From Brienomyrus brachyistius (Eukaryota > Chordata > Actinopteri > Osteoglossiformes > Mormyridae): a stretch of DNA of 64,000 bases. The notes beneath the pieces are model-generated. The model was given only the letters and a program-made list of their open reading frames with translations, was not told the origin of the DNA and ran no database searches. Shown here piece by piece: positions 1-12,502 of the stretch; positions within the stretch are counted from its first letter, which is position 1, and each line of letters begins with the position of its first letter. The stretch is taken from the NCBI RefSeq assembly GCF_023856365.1, contig NW_026042805.1, positions 30,659 through 94,658 on the forward strand, written 5' to 3'. The translations under genes and the position numbers were made by a program.

Positions 1-1086
1 ACTAGTAAAGGTTCTATGAGGTTGTCCTACTTACTATGGATTTTAAGTTTTTTATCAAGGTGTTAAAACGTACCACAGTTGCCAGTCCTGTGTTTTATGT
101 CTAGCAATTTGTACAGTTTCTTCAGTATAAACACATGCCATGATCTGTGAGAATCTCCTCCAGAACTCTGCATTTCCTCAAGATCTTTTTGTAATATTGC
201 ATCATGGCACTGCTCAGAACAACACAGATGGTGCATAACAACACAAGGGAGTACAAGACAACATGGTGCAGAAACAGTGCGATACAAAGCAGGACAAAAC
301 TGGATGATACGTGGTCAGTGGTGGATAAAGTGCAGTAACAGCTGTACAGTGCAGCTGCCGTGGAAATGACTGTTACAGGGGATGCAAAAGCTGCAGGTTT
401 GAATTGTTTGGCGAATGAAGCTGTTCATGAATCTGCTAGTCAGTGTTTGTGGATGGTGGTCAGAGTCCTGGATTATAGACTGAACCTTGTTACTGTGGCA
501 GTTAAAGTACAGCTGGTCAATGGAGGGCAGTTCAGTGCGAATGATGTTCTTAACAGACTTCGCAATGTACTGCCTTCCTGTCATGTGGCTCCACCATACC
601 ATAGTACTACTGTAAGAACTAGGGATGTAACGATACATTCAACTCACCATTTGATACGATTCACGATTCTGAGTTCACGATACAATTTTCTCATTTTTTG
701 CAGAATGAGCTGCAGACAAATATATTCAAAAATATTCTTATATTTATCTTTCTGAACTGTTGACACTGTTGTGAACAGTGCAACTGAATTTGAATAAAAT
801 ACTGTTGAAAAAAATCCCAAATCAAAATAAGTAAATAAAAAAAAATAAATCAAATAAATAAGCTAAGGTTTGCATGTGCAGCTTTTTAGCGTGCTTTGCC
901 CTTTTAATAATCTTCACTCAGCTCACGGTGGTGCCAGTGGACCTGTTTGTGTATGTTATCAGTCTATTACAATGTTTGCATGCAGTTTATGTCTTGTCTG
1001 TGCTTTTCTCGCTGTTTCCTCCTCGTTTGTGATTACCGGAAAGCTAATATGCTGCCACACCGCCAATTGAAGATCGGGCGGTGCGT
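1..1086. other. No gene recognised; AT-rich repeat-like DNA
   Basis: Short open frames here have no recognisable domain and no paired splice sites. Around position 629 the text GGGATGTAACGATAC resembles the terminal repeat of fish hAT-type elements, but I see no matching right end, so this is only a hint. Confidence 0.3.
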
Positions 1087-1385
1087 CCATCCATCCATTT
1101 TCTGAAACCACTTAATCCCAACTGGGATCGCGGGGGAGACCGGAGCCTATCCCGGGAACAAGGGGCGCAGACAGGAACCAAGCCCAGGCAGTCACCTACA
1201 CACCGCAGGTCGCACACACTCACACAACTACAGGGCCAATTTAGACTCACCAGTCAACCTATCCTGCATGCTTTTGGACCGTGGGAGGAACCTGGAGTCC
1301 CCGGCGAAAACGGGGAGAGCATGCGAACTCCACACAGAAAGGGCCCTGGACCGAAGCCAGCACTAACCACTGTGCCGTCCTCAGT
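1087..1385 (-). mobile_element. Diverged tRNA-derived SINE
   Basis: Reads as an old minus-strand copy of the SINE that recurs through the window. It has a CCATCCATCCATTTTC tail, a CCGGAGCCTATCCCGGGAACA block, a CATGCGAACTCCACACAGAA block and a degenerate tRNA-like head near 1360-1380. It is more diverged than the other copies and I find no clear target duplication. Confidence 0.7.
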
Positions 1386-1948
1386 TTCAAATTCATTCAT
1401 CATCTCGCGTTCGCTCAAAACCAAAAACTGACGTACGATGTCGACGTGATACGCAGTGACATCTGACGTCAAACTCACATTGTGAAATCAAATGTAATAT
1501 TACACCAGTTTTTCTGTTAAAGTACTGTGAAGTACTCCTACAATAGTGATTCATTTTCCACATCAGCCGGTTTAAATCTTCATGCATTTGCACCGATTTT
1601 TAACTGATTTGTGATTCATCATTACATGCCAGGGCCAGCAGCTCTGCATGGCTCGACCCTCATAAACATTCTCCACACATGCTGTTCAGGCAGTGGCCAC
1701 AGAAATTCCCCCAGTGAACTTTATGCTTTCTGTCGGAGAGTATGCTGTGTTCTGGCCTTAAACCCTGCATACTACTTTGCAGACTTTGATCCTCTTAACA
1801 ACAATTGGCATTTCTGGTGGCTGAATATCCATCCATCCGTCATCCAACTGCATGCTTAAAAGCTGTGAATAATAGTAATAATTCTTAAAATTGCAACTAT
1901 CTAGAATTTCAGCCTAGTTACTCAGCTAAATTACTATTTAAACCTAGA
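1386..1948. other. No gene recognised
   Basis: Only short open frames with no recognisable domain. I see no splice-bounded exon and no clear transposon end. Confidence 0.3.
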
Positions 1949-1960
1949 ATAATTTCTATA

Positions 1961-2315
1961 AGGGGCGGCATGGTGGTGCAGTGGTTAGCACTGTCGCCTC
2001 ACACCTCTGGGACCCGGGTTCGTGTCTCCGCCTGGGTCACATGTGTGTGGAGTTTGCATGTTCTCCCCATGTCGTTGTGGGGTTTCCTCTGGGTACTCCG
2101 GTTTCCCCCCACAGTCCAAAAACATGCTGGGGCTAATTGGAGTTGCTGAATTGCCCGTAGGTGTGTGTGTGTGAGTGGATGGTGTGTGAGTGTGCCCTGC
2201 GATGGGCTGGCCCCCCATCCTGGGTTGTTCCCTGCCTCGTGCCCATTGATTCTGGGATAGGCTCCGGACCCCCCGCGACCCAATAGGATAAGCGGTTTGG
2301 AAAATGGATGGATGG
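1961..2315 (+). mobile_element. Full-length tRNA-derived SINE with 12-bp target duplication
   Basis: Starts GGGGCGGCATGGTGGTGCAG. A-box-like (GTGGTGCAGTGGTTAGCAC) and B-box-like (GGGTTCG) sequences of an internal RNA polymerase III promoter are visible. The body has the CATGTTCTCCCC and CCACAGTCCAAAAACATGC blocks, and the tail is (TGGA)n. Flanks carry a perfect 12-bp duplication ATAATTTCTATA (1949-1960 and 2316-2327). The arrangement is that of the widespread AFC/V-SINE-like fish SINEs; the exact family name is not certain. Confidence 0.88.
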
Positions 2316-2515
2316 ATAATTTCTATATGTGTGATAGAATCAAAAAATATTTTGTTTTACATATAAATCTTCACAAGGTGTATTACACATGGTATTCCCC
2401 AGACACCGCCACCCCAACAGATGCTTTGTTTGTTAAGACAATAGCTCAGAAAGTGGTTGATCGATCTTTTGCAGCTTTTACCAAGGTTTGTACAAGCCAA
2501 AATTAAATTTTGAAA

Positions 2516-3559
2516 CGGATCCCTGCCACACCCTGCCCTCCTGAACCTCCCGTTTCCTCCCTAGTGTGGTATAACGTGCCATGCCTGTTCCGCGTTTGTT
2601 TTACCTCTCCTTCCTGCCCTTGTGTTACTCATTTCAGGTGCCTCTAGTTTGCTCCCTGCTTAGCCTTGTATAAATGTGCTTCTCAGTCCTGCCTTTAATG
2701 TTGCTGCTGCTGTTTGCCTGTGTGTTCTTCCCTGCTTATGATTCCCCCGTGATCCAGTTGTGATCCAGTTGTCTTCATATCATGTATTCACATTCCTCAG
2801 CTGAGAGTGAACAAAGTTCTGTGGAAAGTATCTGACTACAGATAGACTTTCACCCAGTTCTCTGCGGGAGCTCTGATTACAGAGTGACTCCCCGACTACT
2901 TCTGAAGCCCTTCCTTAAGTATCCAGACCAGGTGATGGCATGTTTCTGAAGACTGACTAATTTCGGTCAATGGTTAATTTTAGGGGCATTGCTGACCTTG
3001 GTTCTCAAGTCCCCAGCCAATCAGATCACTTTAGGGGGTGGTTGTAATTCCCTTGTTCTACCATGAGAGAATCTCTCTCAGTTTGGTGGGTTGAGCCGAA
3101 GTTTCTGTATTTCTCTTAGGAAAAGCTATACTGCCTTAAATCTGAGAGTATAATACTCCTCGTCTCATGCCTATTCAAACGAGACCAAACATGCGTGTAT
3201 TTGTCCCTAACATCTATGTGTGCTGAGTTATCCTGTTTATAGTGGAAAAGGTGTCTGTGTCTGGAGGCTGACAGCTGTTGTTGCTGTGGATTGATTGTGG
3301 AACTCTGGTCACTCCGGGGGTGAAAGGTCTTGCTTTTTCTGTGCTGCTCCAGTTATTCCTATCCAGTCTCTCAGGAGCCGGCAGGCCTTTGCCTTCCTTA
3401 AAAGGGGTGGTTTGACGAGTTGAGTCCAGTCTTGCCTGGGCCAGCGGAGCTCTGAAATAGACTGATGCAGGCTGATCAGAGTTGGGGCCTGCAGGACCTA
3501 TAAGTTTTATGTCCTTACAGAATGTAAGTGGCATCATACTAAACTAGTGGTGTTCGAAC
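2516..3559. other. C/T-rich, LTR-like but unassigned stretch
   Basis: Positions about 2516-2760 are pyrimidine-rich with a TATAAA near 2669, similar in style to the gypsy LTRs elsewhere in the window. No TG...CA boundaries or target duplication could be fixed. The rest, to 3559, holds no recognisable exon. Confidence 0.3.
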
Positions 3560-4858
3560 TAGCATGGAAAGAGGCTATGGGTAGCTACAAAAAGGCTCTT
3601 AGTGCCGCCAAATCATCTAGTATCTATCAGAACTAATTGAAATAAACAAAAATAATCCTAGATTCCTATTTACTATGGTGTCCAAGCTGACTAATAACCA
3701 GACCACTGGTTATTTTCCAGTGACGACTTTATGAAACTTTTTGACCAAAAATATGCTCAATTAAACAGAACATTTTGAATATTGAATATTGGTTAACCAG
3801 TCAGAACTGATGTACTTAATTTTATCTTCAAATTCATCTACTTGTATGCTAGACCCTGTTCCATCAAAATTATTCAGCGATGCTCCCAGCATTGATTGAA
3901 CCGCTACTAGCAATAGTTAAACTAAAACATATAATCATATTACCCCAATTTTATCTTCACTGCACTGGCTGCCAGTTAGATTTCGTGTTGACTACAAAAC
4001 ACTGCTCTTAACCTATAAAGCTGTAAATGGTCTTGCACCGCAGTATGTGAGTGACCTCATTTGCGTTCCGAATCATACACTTAGATGACGAGATGGAGGT
4101 ATTCTATCCGTACCCAGAATAAAGAACATTACCTTTGGGGGAAGAGCATTTGCTCATAAAGCACCACAGCTATGGAATAAACTTCCTATTAGTGTTCGGA
4201 ACTCAGACACAATCTCTGCTTTTAAGTCAAGGCTTAAGATGTACCTCTTTCGCCAGTCTTTTGGATAGTTAAATCTTCTTTTCTAAGGTGAATGGGAAAT
4301 CTGGAGGTTCATAGTTATTTGAGATTGAAGGGGAAAGGGGGGATTGGTGCTGTCGTCCTGCCACTCTCGCCGATCACTTAAGCTGTGGATGGGAGGTGGC
4401 TTGACGCCAAAACCTCTGTAAACCCTCATGCCTGTGCTTCCTTCCAGGTCACTCTTTTAGGCAGGCTGTCATAGTTGCTTTAGTCCTGCCGGTTAGGTGT
4501 AGGGCAATAACTCTTCTCCATCTTCTCTTTTTCGAGCTGATACCGAGCCGACTACACCGTGTGAACCCGCACCTGGACTCCTGGATATAACTACATGAAA
4601 CCAACTGGGACTTTATAACTATATGAACTCTAATGAATGTCAATGTAAATGCAGTTTCATGCTCCTTGGTCGCCCAGAGGAGGATGGGGTCCCCTTCTGA
4701 GTCTAGGTTCCACTCAAGGTTTCTTCCTGCTAGAGGGAGTTTCCTTGCCACTGTCGCCTCAGGCTTGCTTGGTGGGGTTCTGGCCGGTTAAATGTAAAGT
4801 GCTTTGTGACAATGCATGTCGTTAAAAGCGCTATATAAATAAAATTGAATTGAATTGA
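3560..4858 (+). mobile_element. L2-like LINE, 5'-truncated and broken
   Basis: Conceptual translation around 3955-4265 gives the LINE signature LHWLPVRFRVDYKTLL, followed by motifs on nuclear-type spacing ending near LKMYLFRQSF. Upstream pieces (3600-3900) match the endonuclease/RT linker, with stops and a gap. The 3' UTR holds the GGGAGTTTCCTTGCCACTGT block and ends in a tail of ATTGA repeats at 4844-4858. The element encodes a non-LTR reverse transcriptase but is dead: RT core missing, several stops. Confidence 0.75.
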
Positions 4859-4865
4859 AGTGCTT

Positions 4866-6480
4866 CCTCAGATTCATTTTTAAATGTTCTCCAGCTAATT
4901 TCCACTATGGCCACGAGTTCTAGTATTTTAAATTAATATTGAAATGGTCATTTGGCTGAACAGCATCCCGACCTGTTAGAATCTTATATACCTGGATCAT
5001 GTCCCCCCATAGTCTCCTTTGCTTGAGGCTAAACAGATTCAGCTCAGCGAACCTCTCCTCATAAGACATTCCTCTAAGTGCAGGAATCATTCTAGTCATC
5101 CTACGTTGCACCTTTTCCAAGGCAGCAATGTCCTTCTGAAGGTATGGTGACCAAACCTGCACACAGTATTCTAGGTGGGATCTTACCAAGGAATTATATA
5201 ATCGTAGCATCACTTCTCTTGACTTACATCTCTAGGTGTGTGGAGTTTAATCCAACATCCTTTTGCCTTTTTTTAATGCTTCCCCACACTGGCAAGAGTG
5301 GGACATGGAAGTATCAACATACACACCGAGATCTTTCTCGTAATCAGCTACCTTTATTTCAGTGGAACCCATAAAATATCTGTACTTTACTATATTTACT
5401 ATATTTCTGCTCCCTGCATGGATTACCTTATATTTATCTATGTTAAATTTCATCTGCCACGTATGAGCCCAGTCGCTAATTAAATCCAGATCCTGTTGTA
5501 GCCTCTCTGGACATGAGACATGATCTAACATCAATCAGAAGATACCACACCAGCAGATAATGATTTCTGGAATAGTAAAGTTAAAGGTTGGCTAATAATA
5601 CCCCTCATCTCTTTTAAAACTATAGATAAAATGCCATCAGGGCCTTGCGATTTATTTATTTTGAGCTTAGCTAGGCTTTGTACCACATCAGCCTCAGTTA
5701 TACATATATTGGTCATAGACATCGTTGTATTTGTACTAAATGGTGGTAAGCTATTCTACTGTGAACAGCCATTGTAAAATAATCATTAAACTCATTTATA
5801 TCAATTTCATTTTCAATTATAAGGCCCTTACTATCCTGCAAATGAGTGATTTTCAGCTTTTAGAGCTCTTTCGGAGTTAAAATATTGGAAGAAACTTTTA
5901 ACGTCATCCTTATAACTGTTATTAACTAAACCTGTAGACTTAGATACTCCTGCTTTATTTTGAAATCATTAGTTAATTTCCATTTGTGGAAGAAAGCCCT
6001 TTTGCTCCTGACTTTATTCTTAATTTTCGTAGTAAACCACCTGTGACATCGCGTGCTGGACGAACAGGCAGGAAGCGAGGAATCAAGGATCCGGGAAACG
6101 GAGAGTCGGGAATGAGGGTTTATTGATGAAAACAGGTACCAACAGCGAGAGATTTCAATGACAGGACTGGGGAAACAGACTTGAATGTGGACTAAATACA
6201 CAGGACTACTCAAACTGACAGAAAACAGCTGGTTACAATCGGGGCAGCACACATGGTTAATGAGGGGGCGTGGCACACACGAGGATCGTACAAGCAGGTC
6301 ATGACACCAGCTTGGTTGCAGTTTCCTAGATTTAGTTTTTCTGGAAACGGGTATGAAGTTCTTTTGCACTTGCAACAATGTGCTTTTAAAAAATTCCCAT
6401 GCCTCTTCCACAGTATTGCTATTTAACTCCATCCGATTTACAGTTTCTAGTTTCAGTCTCATACCATTGAATTACCCTTC
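4866..6480 (-). mobile_element. CR1-like LINE fragment, split by an LTR
   Basis: Minus-strand translations give the C-terminal RT region, for example [14 protein letters not shown] and YNSLVRSHLEYCVQVWSPYL (4920-5213), the middle region (5247-5534), the N-terminal RT linker INKSQGPDGI (5531-5722) and the region before it (5925-6020, 6307-6460). The RT core with the catalytic aspartates is absent at the junction near 5530, so an internal deletion occurred. The same family recurs at 34.8 and 47.1 kb. A solo LTR at 6042-6306 interrupts it. Clade name is inferred from the TTCTTATG-type tail of the 34.8-kb copy. Confidence 0.8.
6042..6306 (-). mobile_element. Solo gypsy-type LTR nested in the LINE
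   Basis: On the minus strand it begins TGTCATGACCTGC and ends GATGTCACA. The body has the GTGTGTGCCACGCCCCCT block shared with the LTRs at 15.3, 33.9 and 54.5 kb. The flanks read GCTGG and GGTGG, a 5-bp target duplication with one mismatch. Removing the LTR and one flank rejoins the LINE reading frame across the site (QPSW followed by FTTK), which fixes the boundaries. Confidence 0.82.
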
Positions 6481-6485
6481 CTAAC

Positions 6486-7110
6486 ATTGTATACTTTTGT
6501 TTTGGACTTGGTTGAAGACTCAGGCAGCAGGAGTTGCCCCAACGTTGGTATGTCCTTATCCATAAGGGGGAGTAAACGTTCTGGTTTCCCGACCTTATAG
6601 ATGAAGGAGTTGGGGGATGTTGCCAGTGACCTGCCGGATTCCAGGCAGAACAGGCCTCGCTATGCCACAGCCCTTCAGAGACTGGGCCTTCCGTGCAGAA
6701 CCTCTGCATCCAAATTAGACCAGTTGTTTAACAAAACCCTAAAATGGGGTTATTTTTGACATGGAACGGGACTTTGATTCAACAACCCATTACTTAGTTG
6801 CGGCAAGTACCCAATATCAAGTATAGCTGCAAAGAATCTGCCAGAGATTTTCAGAGAAGTTCCCCAGATGCATGGACTGGACTAAGGTGCGTCAGATTAA
6901 ACAGGAGCCTGGTAAATTCTGTGAGCCCCACGCCAAGTGACTGATGGAAACATACTCCAGCTACAGTGAGATGGACCCTCCAGCGGACCGAGAGTGGGAT
7001 TCCCTCTGGGAGCGACAACTCGTGCAGTTGCTGGTGGATGAGCTGCAAACAGACATCAAGAAGGACTTCCAACCTCACAATCATTTACCAAACCACTTCA
7101 GGTAACTTGT
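6486..7110 (+). pseudogene. Retroelement gag-like remnant
   Basis: Broken plus-strand frames match, stretch by stretch, the minus-strand frames at 34.6-36.1 kb. Shared words include SRQNRP/DPRQNRP, ATALQRL and KQEPGK followed by a Tyr-containing capsid-like helix and MD..ADRE. The KQ-EPG-K spacing resembles the major-homology-type region of retroviral or retrotransposon capsid. Stops interrupt the frame at several points and extra sequence lies between ATALQRL and KQEPGK, so no capsid can be made. The family is inferred. Confidence 0.55.
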
Positions 7111-7759
7111 AAAGATGTAGGTATTGGAGTATTCACACATTCATTTGCAGTGTCCACCTCCTGTCCGGTAAATTTGGCAGGACAAAATTTGAATAACCTA
7201 TAGGCCAGACTCATGAATGCGGCTGAACGAGTAAAGGTAGAACAGGTGGCCAATCCTGTTATACAGTCCTAGTAGATTGAGAACCACCTGATTGCAACTG
7301 TAGTTGGAATCAAGGGCTGAGCAGCATGGTGGCCTGGGGGACAATTATGAAAACACAGACCCACTGATATCCTTAAAACCCACAATCAAAAGAGGAGTCA
7401 GGATGGCCAGTGACATGTGCTGGCTAAATGGGGACAACAAAGAGAGAACAGAACAAGGCAGGGAGGGATTCTGACACAGGTGCCATGCTACTTTGTTTAA
7501 ATATGCTGTAATGTTTTAGTGCAAGCCTTAGACAATGGAATCTCTGAATGACGCCGCAGTCTGGCTCTTTCTGAAGGTCCTATACTGTAACCGTCCTGAG
7601 AAGTTGTTTGCATGCACTTGCTGCCTTGACACTTGTTGATGTGCGTGTGCCCTGCTCGAGCAGTAAAGGGGAGATCACATGCAGAGCTGATTTTCTGTAG
7701 TTCCTTAGAATAAAAATAGAATATTCTCTTCAAATAGGAACACATGCTGCGTTTGATTA
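7111..7759. other. No gene recognised
   Basis: No supported exon, RNA gene or transposon end. The minus-strand frame at 7497-7745 has no recognisable domain. Confidence 0.3.
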
Positions 7760-8745
7760 TTTCACTCCAACTCGGACAAAAACGTCACGAAAAACATCAC
7801 TTCCCATTAGAAACGCCTCTTTTATGACGTTAATGTCTGACAGAATCTTCTTGTCCGAGTTGCCCCTGTGACGTAATTTCAACATGGCGGCTTACACACT
7901 CAACATTAATTCTATTTTACAAATCCTTAAAAATGTTTATTTTGTTAAATTTATTATTATCCCATCCATCCATTTTCCAAACTGCTTATCCTACTGGGTC
8001 ACGGGGGGTCCGGAGCCTATCCCGGAAGCAATGGGCACGAGGCTGGGAACAACCCAGGATGGGGGGCCAGCCCATCGCAGGGCACACTCACACACACCAT
8101 GCACTCTCACATGCATTCCTACGGGCAATTTAGCAAGTCCAATTAGCCTCAGCATGTTTTTGGACTGTGGGGGGGAACCGGAGTACCCGGAGGAAACCCC
8201 ACGACGACATGGGGAGAACATGCAAACTCCACACACATGTGACCCAGGCGGAGATTTGAACCTGGGTCCCAGAGGTGTGAGGCAACAGTGCTAACCAGTG
8301 CACGACCATACCGCCCATTTATTATTATTATTATTTATAATTATTAGTAATTATTAATGTAATTGCACGTGTTCGATTTAGAGAATACCATATTGTGACC
8401 GTAAACAGTATCCTAACATGCAATATCAGATTTTTACCAGACTTGTTAGTGTTTTTGGTTTGTTTGTAGTTTGTTTGCCTCTCGAAAAAAGAATATCGCT
8501 ATGAATGTACTAAAATACTTTATAAAGCTTTTAATGTGGTTTGACTAGTTCCTGTTTCTTGTTTATTTGTCTGAAATAATAATCTTACTCCATAACTGCT
8601 AAAATATAAAGCAACAACACAGCAGCGTATTCATGGAGGCAGCCATGTTTGTTCCGAGTTGTGCTAGCTTGAACGGGAGATTGTTGGATGTGATGTCACC
8701 CAATTTGGAATTTCCAAGTTCCGAGAGAAAAACGAACGCACCACA
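7760..8745. mobile_element. Possible non-autonomous DNA transposon hosting a SINE
   Basis: The left part (CACTCCAACTCGGAC, then AACATGGCGGCTTAC) and the right part (CAGCCATGTTTG, then CCAAGTTCCGAGAG...GAACGCAC) look like diverged inverted halves of one element type with a GTGCGTTCG-like end. No target duplication was fixed. The SINE at 7961-8316 lies inside. Confidence 0.35.
7961..8316 (-). mobile_element. Full-length tRNA-derived SINE
   Basis: Minus-strand copy of the recurrent SINE, from CCCATCCATCC to ACCATACCGCCC. The flanks share a perfect 12-bp duplication ATTTATTATTAT (7949-7960 and 8317-8328). The B-box-like sequence lies near 8262-8275 on the minus strand, slightly decayed. Confidence 0.86.
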
Positions 8746-9394
8746 AGACTCTGGCTGGAAATTTCTACAATAGAGCCATTTAGTTATTTCTAGAAAAATA
8801 TTTAGAGCCAATGACCTGATGTCATTGTAACACAGGTCACTGTCCGTGGTGCTGAATTCTCTACTTGATGGGCTGGTGCTGAATGAATATGACAGCTGGC
8901 CAACATGTCTGTGTGCTTCCACTGACTGGCACCCAGACATATAATGACTTTTAACAATGAGGAGGGAAACGTCCAGACAGGAAATTAGTCAACAGTAATT
9001 AGTAATCACATATAGTTCTCATTTATCATGATGTAAAATTCAAAAACCTTTTTTTTATTATTAAGGGATAAATGTAATTGAGTTTTAATGTATCCTTTCC
9101 GCTCTTAAAATCGCAAATTATTTCTGACTATTAATCTGCACATTTTAATAATTTCATTAATATTACCTAATTGGTTTGTCTTTTTTATTAAATTTTAAAA
9201 CTAGCTGTACAATTGTTGATGTTGTTGCTGTTCTGAATGTCATTGGCCTGTTGCCTTACGTCTGTCTAAACATGAGTGAGGGGATGGATGCACTATTCTA
9301 TGGGGGCCTCTGTAGAGAATAAATGATCCTAATTTTATATTGAGAGAGATGGTTAATTCCTTTTTAATCCATACTGCGTTCAGAGCCCCTGTTC
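8746..9394. other. No gene recognised
   Basis: AT-rich sequence. No supported exon or transposon boundary. Confidence 0.3.
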
Positions 9395-10326
9395 TGCCGT
9401 TGATCACTGCTGCATATCATCCCCAAACCAATGGCCTGGATGAGAAAACGAATGATGACATAAAATGGTAAGTCTGTTTTTGAGGTTGTTTTAGAACTGT
9501 GTGAGACAGGCTCTATTCTTTTAACATTACATCAGGAATTACTGATATTATTGACAATCAATCCCTTAATATACAGTATCTCACAAAAGTGAGTACACCC
9601 CACACATTTTTGTAAATATTTTATTATATCTTTTCAAGGGACAAGGTTAAAGATATGAAACTCTGATAGAATGTAAAGTAATCAGTGTACAGCTTGTATA
9701 ATGGTGTAAATTTGATGTCCCCTCAAAATAACTCAACACACAGCCATTAATGTCTGAACTGCTGGCAACAAAAGTGAGATTAAAAATGATTTGTGGCAAG
9801 ATCGGATCATGTGTGTTGAAGAGTTTCTTATGACTGACAAGTAGTTATTTAAAAACATATCTTGAAACAGCAAATTACATTGTTCTTAATGCTTTTAGAA
9901 AATGACTCTTTATAATGATCTGTGAATAATAATAATTTGCTATGAATGTTTTTCCACTTCAGCTTTCCACAATTATTCTTCCCGATGAGAAAAGCTACGG
10001 CACGTTTTTTGATGAAAAAAATAAAGTAGTTGAGACAATAAGCAACAACAGCTGAAAACATCTCCTAGTAACAGGAAAAACAGAAGCAGGCATGTGGTAA
10101 ACGAATACAAAAGAGGTACCAAAACACAGTTTATCATGTTGGAGATGAGGCGCTTCTGTTCAACATGAGGAAGCGGGGACGGAAAGGAGGAAGAACGGAA
10201 CCGGATTTTACCGGACCTTATGTCATCCAGGCAATATGTGGCAAGCTGGTTACACTGTCTAATTCTGAAGGGGCAACTTTAAAGAACAAATACAATGTAA
10301 ACCACATACAGAAGGAGCCAAACTGA
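9395..10326 (+). mobile_element. Broken Ty3/gypsy integrase
   Basis: Two pieces on the plus strand. Positions 9400-9465 encode the integrase-core words ITAAYHPQTNGLDE. Positions 10072-10326 encode an open C-terminal domain with VGDEALLFNMRKRGRKGG, DFTGPYVIQ and KNKYNVNHIQ, ending in TGA at 10324-10326. About 600 bp of unrelated sequence, including a Tc1-like piece, separates them. The integrase would join retroelement DNA to chromosomes; this copy cannot. Confidence 0.8.
9572..9790. mobile_element. Tc1/mariner-like fragment
   Basis: Begins TACAGTATCTCACAAAAGTG followed by AGTACACCCC, a terminal repeat style of fish Tc1-like elements. CAACAAAAGTGAG recurs at the far side (9767-9779). No transposase is visible. 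It lies inside the gypsy integrase. Confidence 0.6.
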
Positions 10327-10940
10327 TGTCCCAAGTCAGGAATCACACAAGGTGCCAGAAGAGTATAAGACCAGTAAACCTCCCTCTAGCGCAGAGCTTC
10401 TGACAATCGAGAAGGATGCTGACAGTTGAAAAAAAACTCATGTCTGTGTGTTATGAAAGAATATCAATAAATGTTTCCGAAAGGGGATGACTCATTTGGT
10501 AATTATTTACGGCTTATGTTATGGCTGCCAATTTACAGTCTTTACTGAAGTCTGACTTCTTTTGAGTCACCTTTAATATAGATTGGACACTCTCTATGCA
10601 ATGTGCAATACTTACATAGATGGTAAATGTTTACCTGCTTGCACAGATGGATGATTAGGTAATTAGTGTAAGTGTGTGTGTGTGTTCAATCGCATGTATG
10701 TCCAAGGTCCATAGTAAATAATATACACTGATCAAGAGATGCCCGAAAGTGGATAAAAGAGGACATTAGTGGGTGCATCACTTAGTGTAACGCGTGCAGG
10801 AAAATGAGCAGGACTGCAAGCCATATAATGACCCTTGTCTAGCTCTTAATACAGTATGCATACAGTGATGTATCTACAATGGACAGCTACTATGAGCAGA
10901 TAGCACAGTACAGGTGCTTATAAGATCTGTATGCTATTTC

Positions 10941-11493
10941 CATCCATCCATCCATTGTCCAAACCGCTTATCCTACTGGGTCGTGGGGGGTCTGGAGCCT
11001 ATCCCGGAAGCAATGGGCACGAGGCAGGGAACAACCCAGGATGGGGAGCCAGCCCATCACAGGGCACACTCACACACTATTCACTCATACATGCATACCT
11101 ACGGGCAATTTAGTAACTCCAGTTAGCCTCAGCATCCATCCATCCATCCATTGTCCAAACCGCTTATCCTACTGGGTCACAGGGGGTCCGGAGTCTATCC
11201 CGGAATCAATGGGCACGAGGCAGGGAAGAACCCAGGATGGGGGGCCAGCCCATCACAGCTCACACTCACACACCATTCACTCACACATGCACACCTACGG
11301 GCAATTCAGCAACTCCAATTAGCCTCAGCATGTTTTTGGACTGTGGGGGGAAACCGGAGTACCCGGAGGAAACCCCACGACGACACGGGGAGAACATGCA
11401 AACTCCACACCCATGTGACCCAGGCAGAGACTCGAACCCGGGTCCCAGAGGTGTGAGGCAACAGTGCTAACCACTGCACCACCATGCCGCCCC
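10941..11493 (-). mobile_element. SINE with partially duplicated 3' part
   Basis: A complete minus-strand SINE (11136-11493) is preceded by a second, incomplete copy of its tail half (10941-11135, ending at AGCCTCAGCAT). The whole composite is flanked by one 14-bp duplication CTGTATGCTATTTC (10927-10940 and 11494-11507), so a single insertion later gained an internal partial copy. The right palindrome arm has only one copy. Confidence 0.82.
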
Positions 11494-12502
11494 CTGTATG
11501 CTATTTCATTCTATAAAAAGAAACTTACTGTACTGTACAATAAAGTATTTCACCACTGCTTCTTCCTCAGCTCCCACTGTTTGCTAGCACATGCATCTTT
11601 TGATTTCTTAGTGCAATCTGTGCTTTATTTTTTTTTTGTGAAATGTAAGTGCAGTATCTGTTTATTAAGTGCTGTGGTTTAATATGTACATTATTATTTC
11701 AGTACTGTGTATACTGTCCTTAATGTCTTGCCTCTCTCGTATAACTTGAGATACGCCCAAATTGACTTGCAACAAGTGGTCCTGGTTCCAAATGCGGAAG
11801 GCGATGGATACCTGTATTTTATATGCTGTAGTGTGCTGGGTGTCAGACATTGCAATGCACCTTGCTTTGATCTTGACCTGTTAGATCAGAGGGAGGTAAT
11901 CTTATCCAGAAAGGGCCACTGTGTATGATGGTTTTCACTGCAACTCTCTGAACAGCGAACCTAACAGTTATCCCAATACCTTGATCTTGCTAGCATATTT
12001 AAATGTGTACCTATTCAGGAATAGAGTGGTGAAGGCATTCAGAGGAGGACTGATGATTATCAGAGGGAACAAAGGGGCTGGGTACTTGTCAGTATCCAGT
12101 AGAACCACCAGACTCCTACACTGAATGGTTCTGGATGTGGCACAGACGTTAATCCCTCTGTATTAGGGGATCCGTCTCCAGTTTGTACTCTTCTAGTTAA
12201 TAGGTAGATTATCAGGCAGTTTTTCACCCTAGTCCAGTACTCATTGACAGCCTAATACACCGTGTTTCAGTTTGTCTTGATAGTCAATACATGTCACAGG
12301 ATGTACATTACTCTGATGGGCAGGCCCTCTTACATATGATGGAAATTGCAATACCTACTTTTGGCCACGAGATGGCAGCAAGAAAATAGAAAAATTATTT
12401 TCCCACGGTCTACTAGCAGCTTTTAGATGTTAATTCTTCATAAAAATAATTTGACTTGATCCAATGTATTTTTAATACAAACAATTACCACACAAAGCTG
12501 CT

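Noticed and set aside
1961..2315. A tRNA gene at the SINE head
   Set aside because: A-box-like and B-box-like sequences are present, but no cloverleaf with paired acceptor stem is visible, and the same block heads every SINE copy.
7933..8318. Open frames with HTHTP/CIPTGN words on both strands
   Set aside because: These recur at every SINE copy and come from translating the SINE body.
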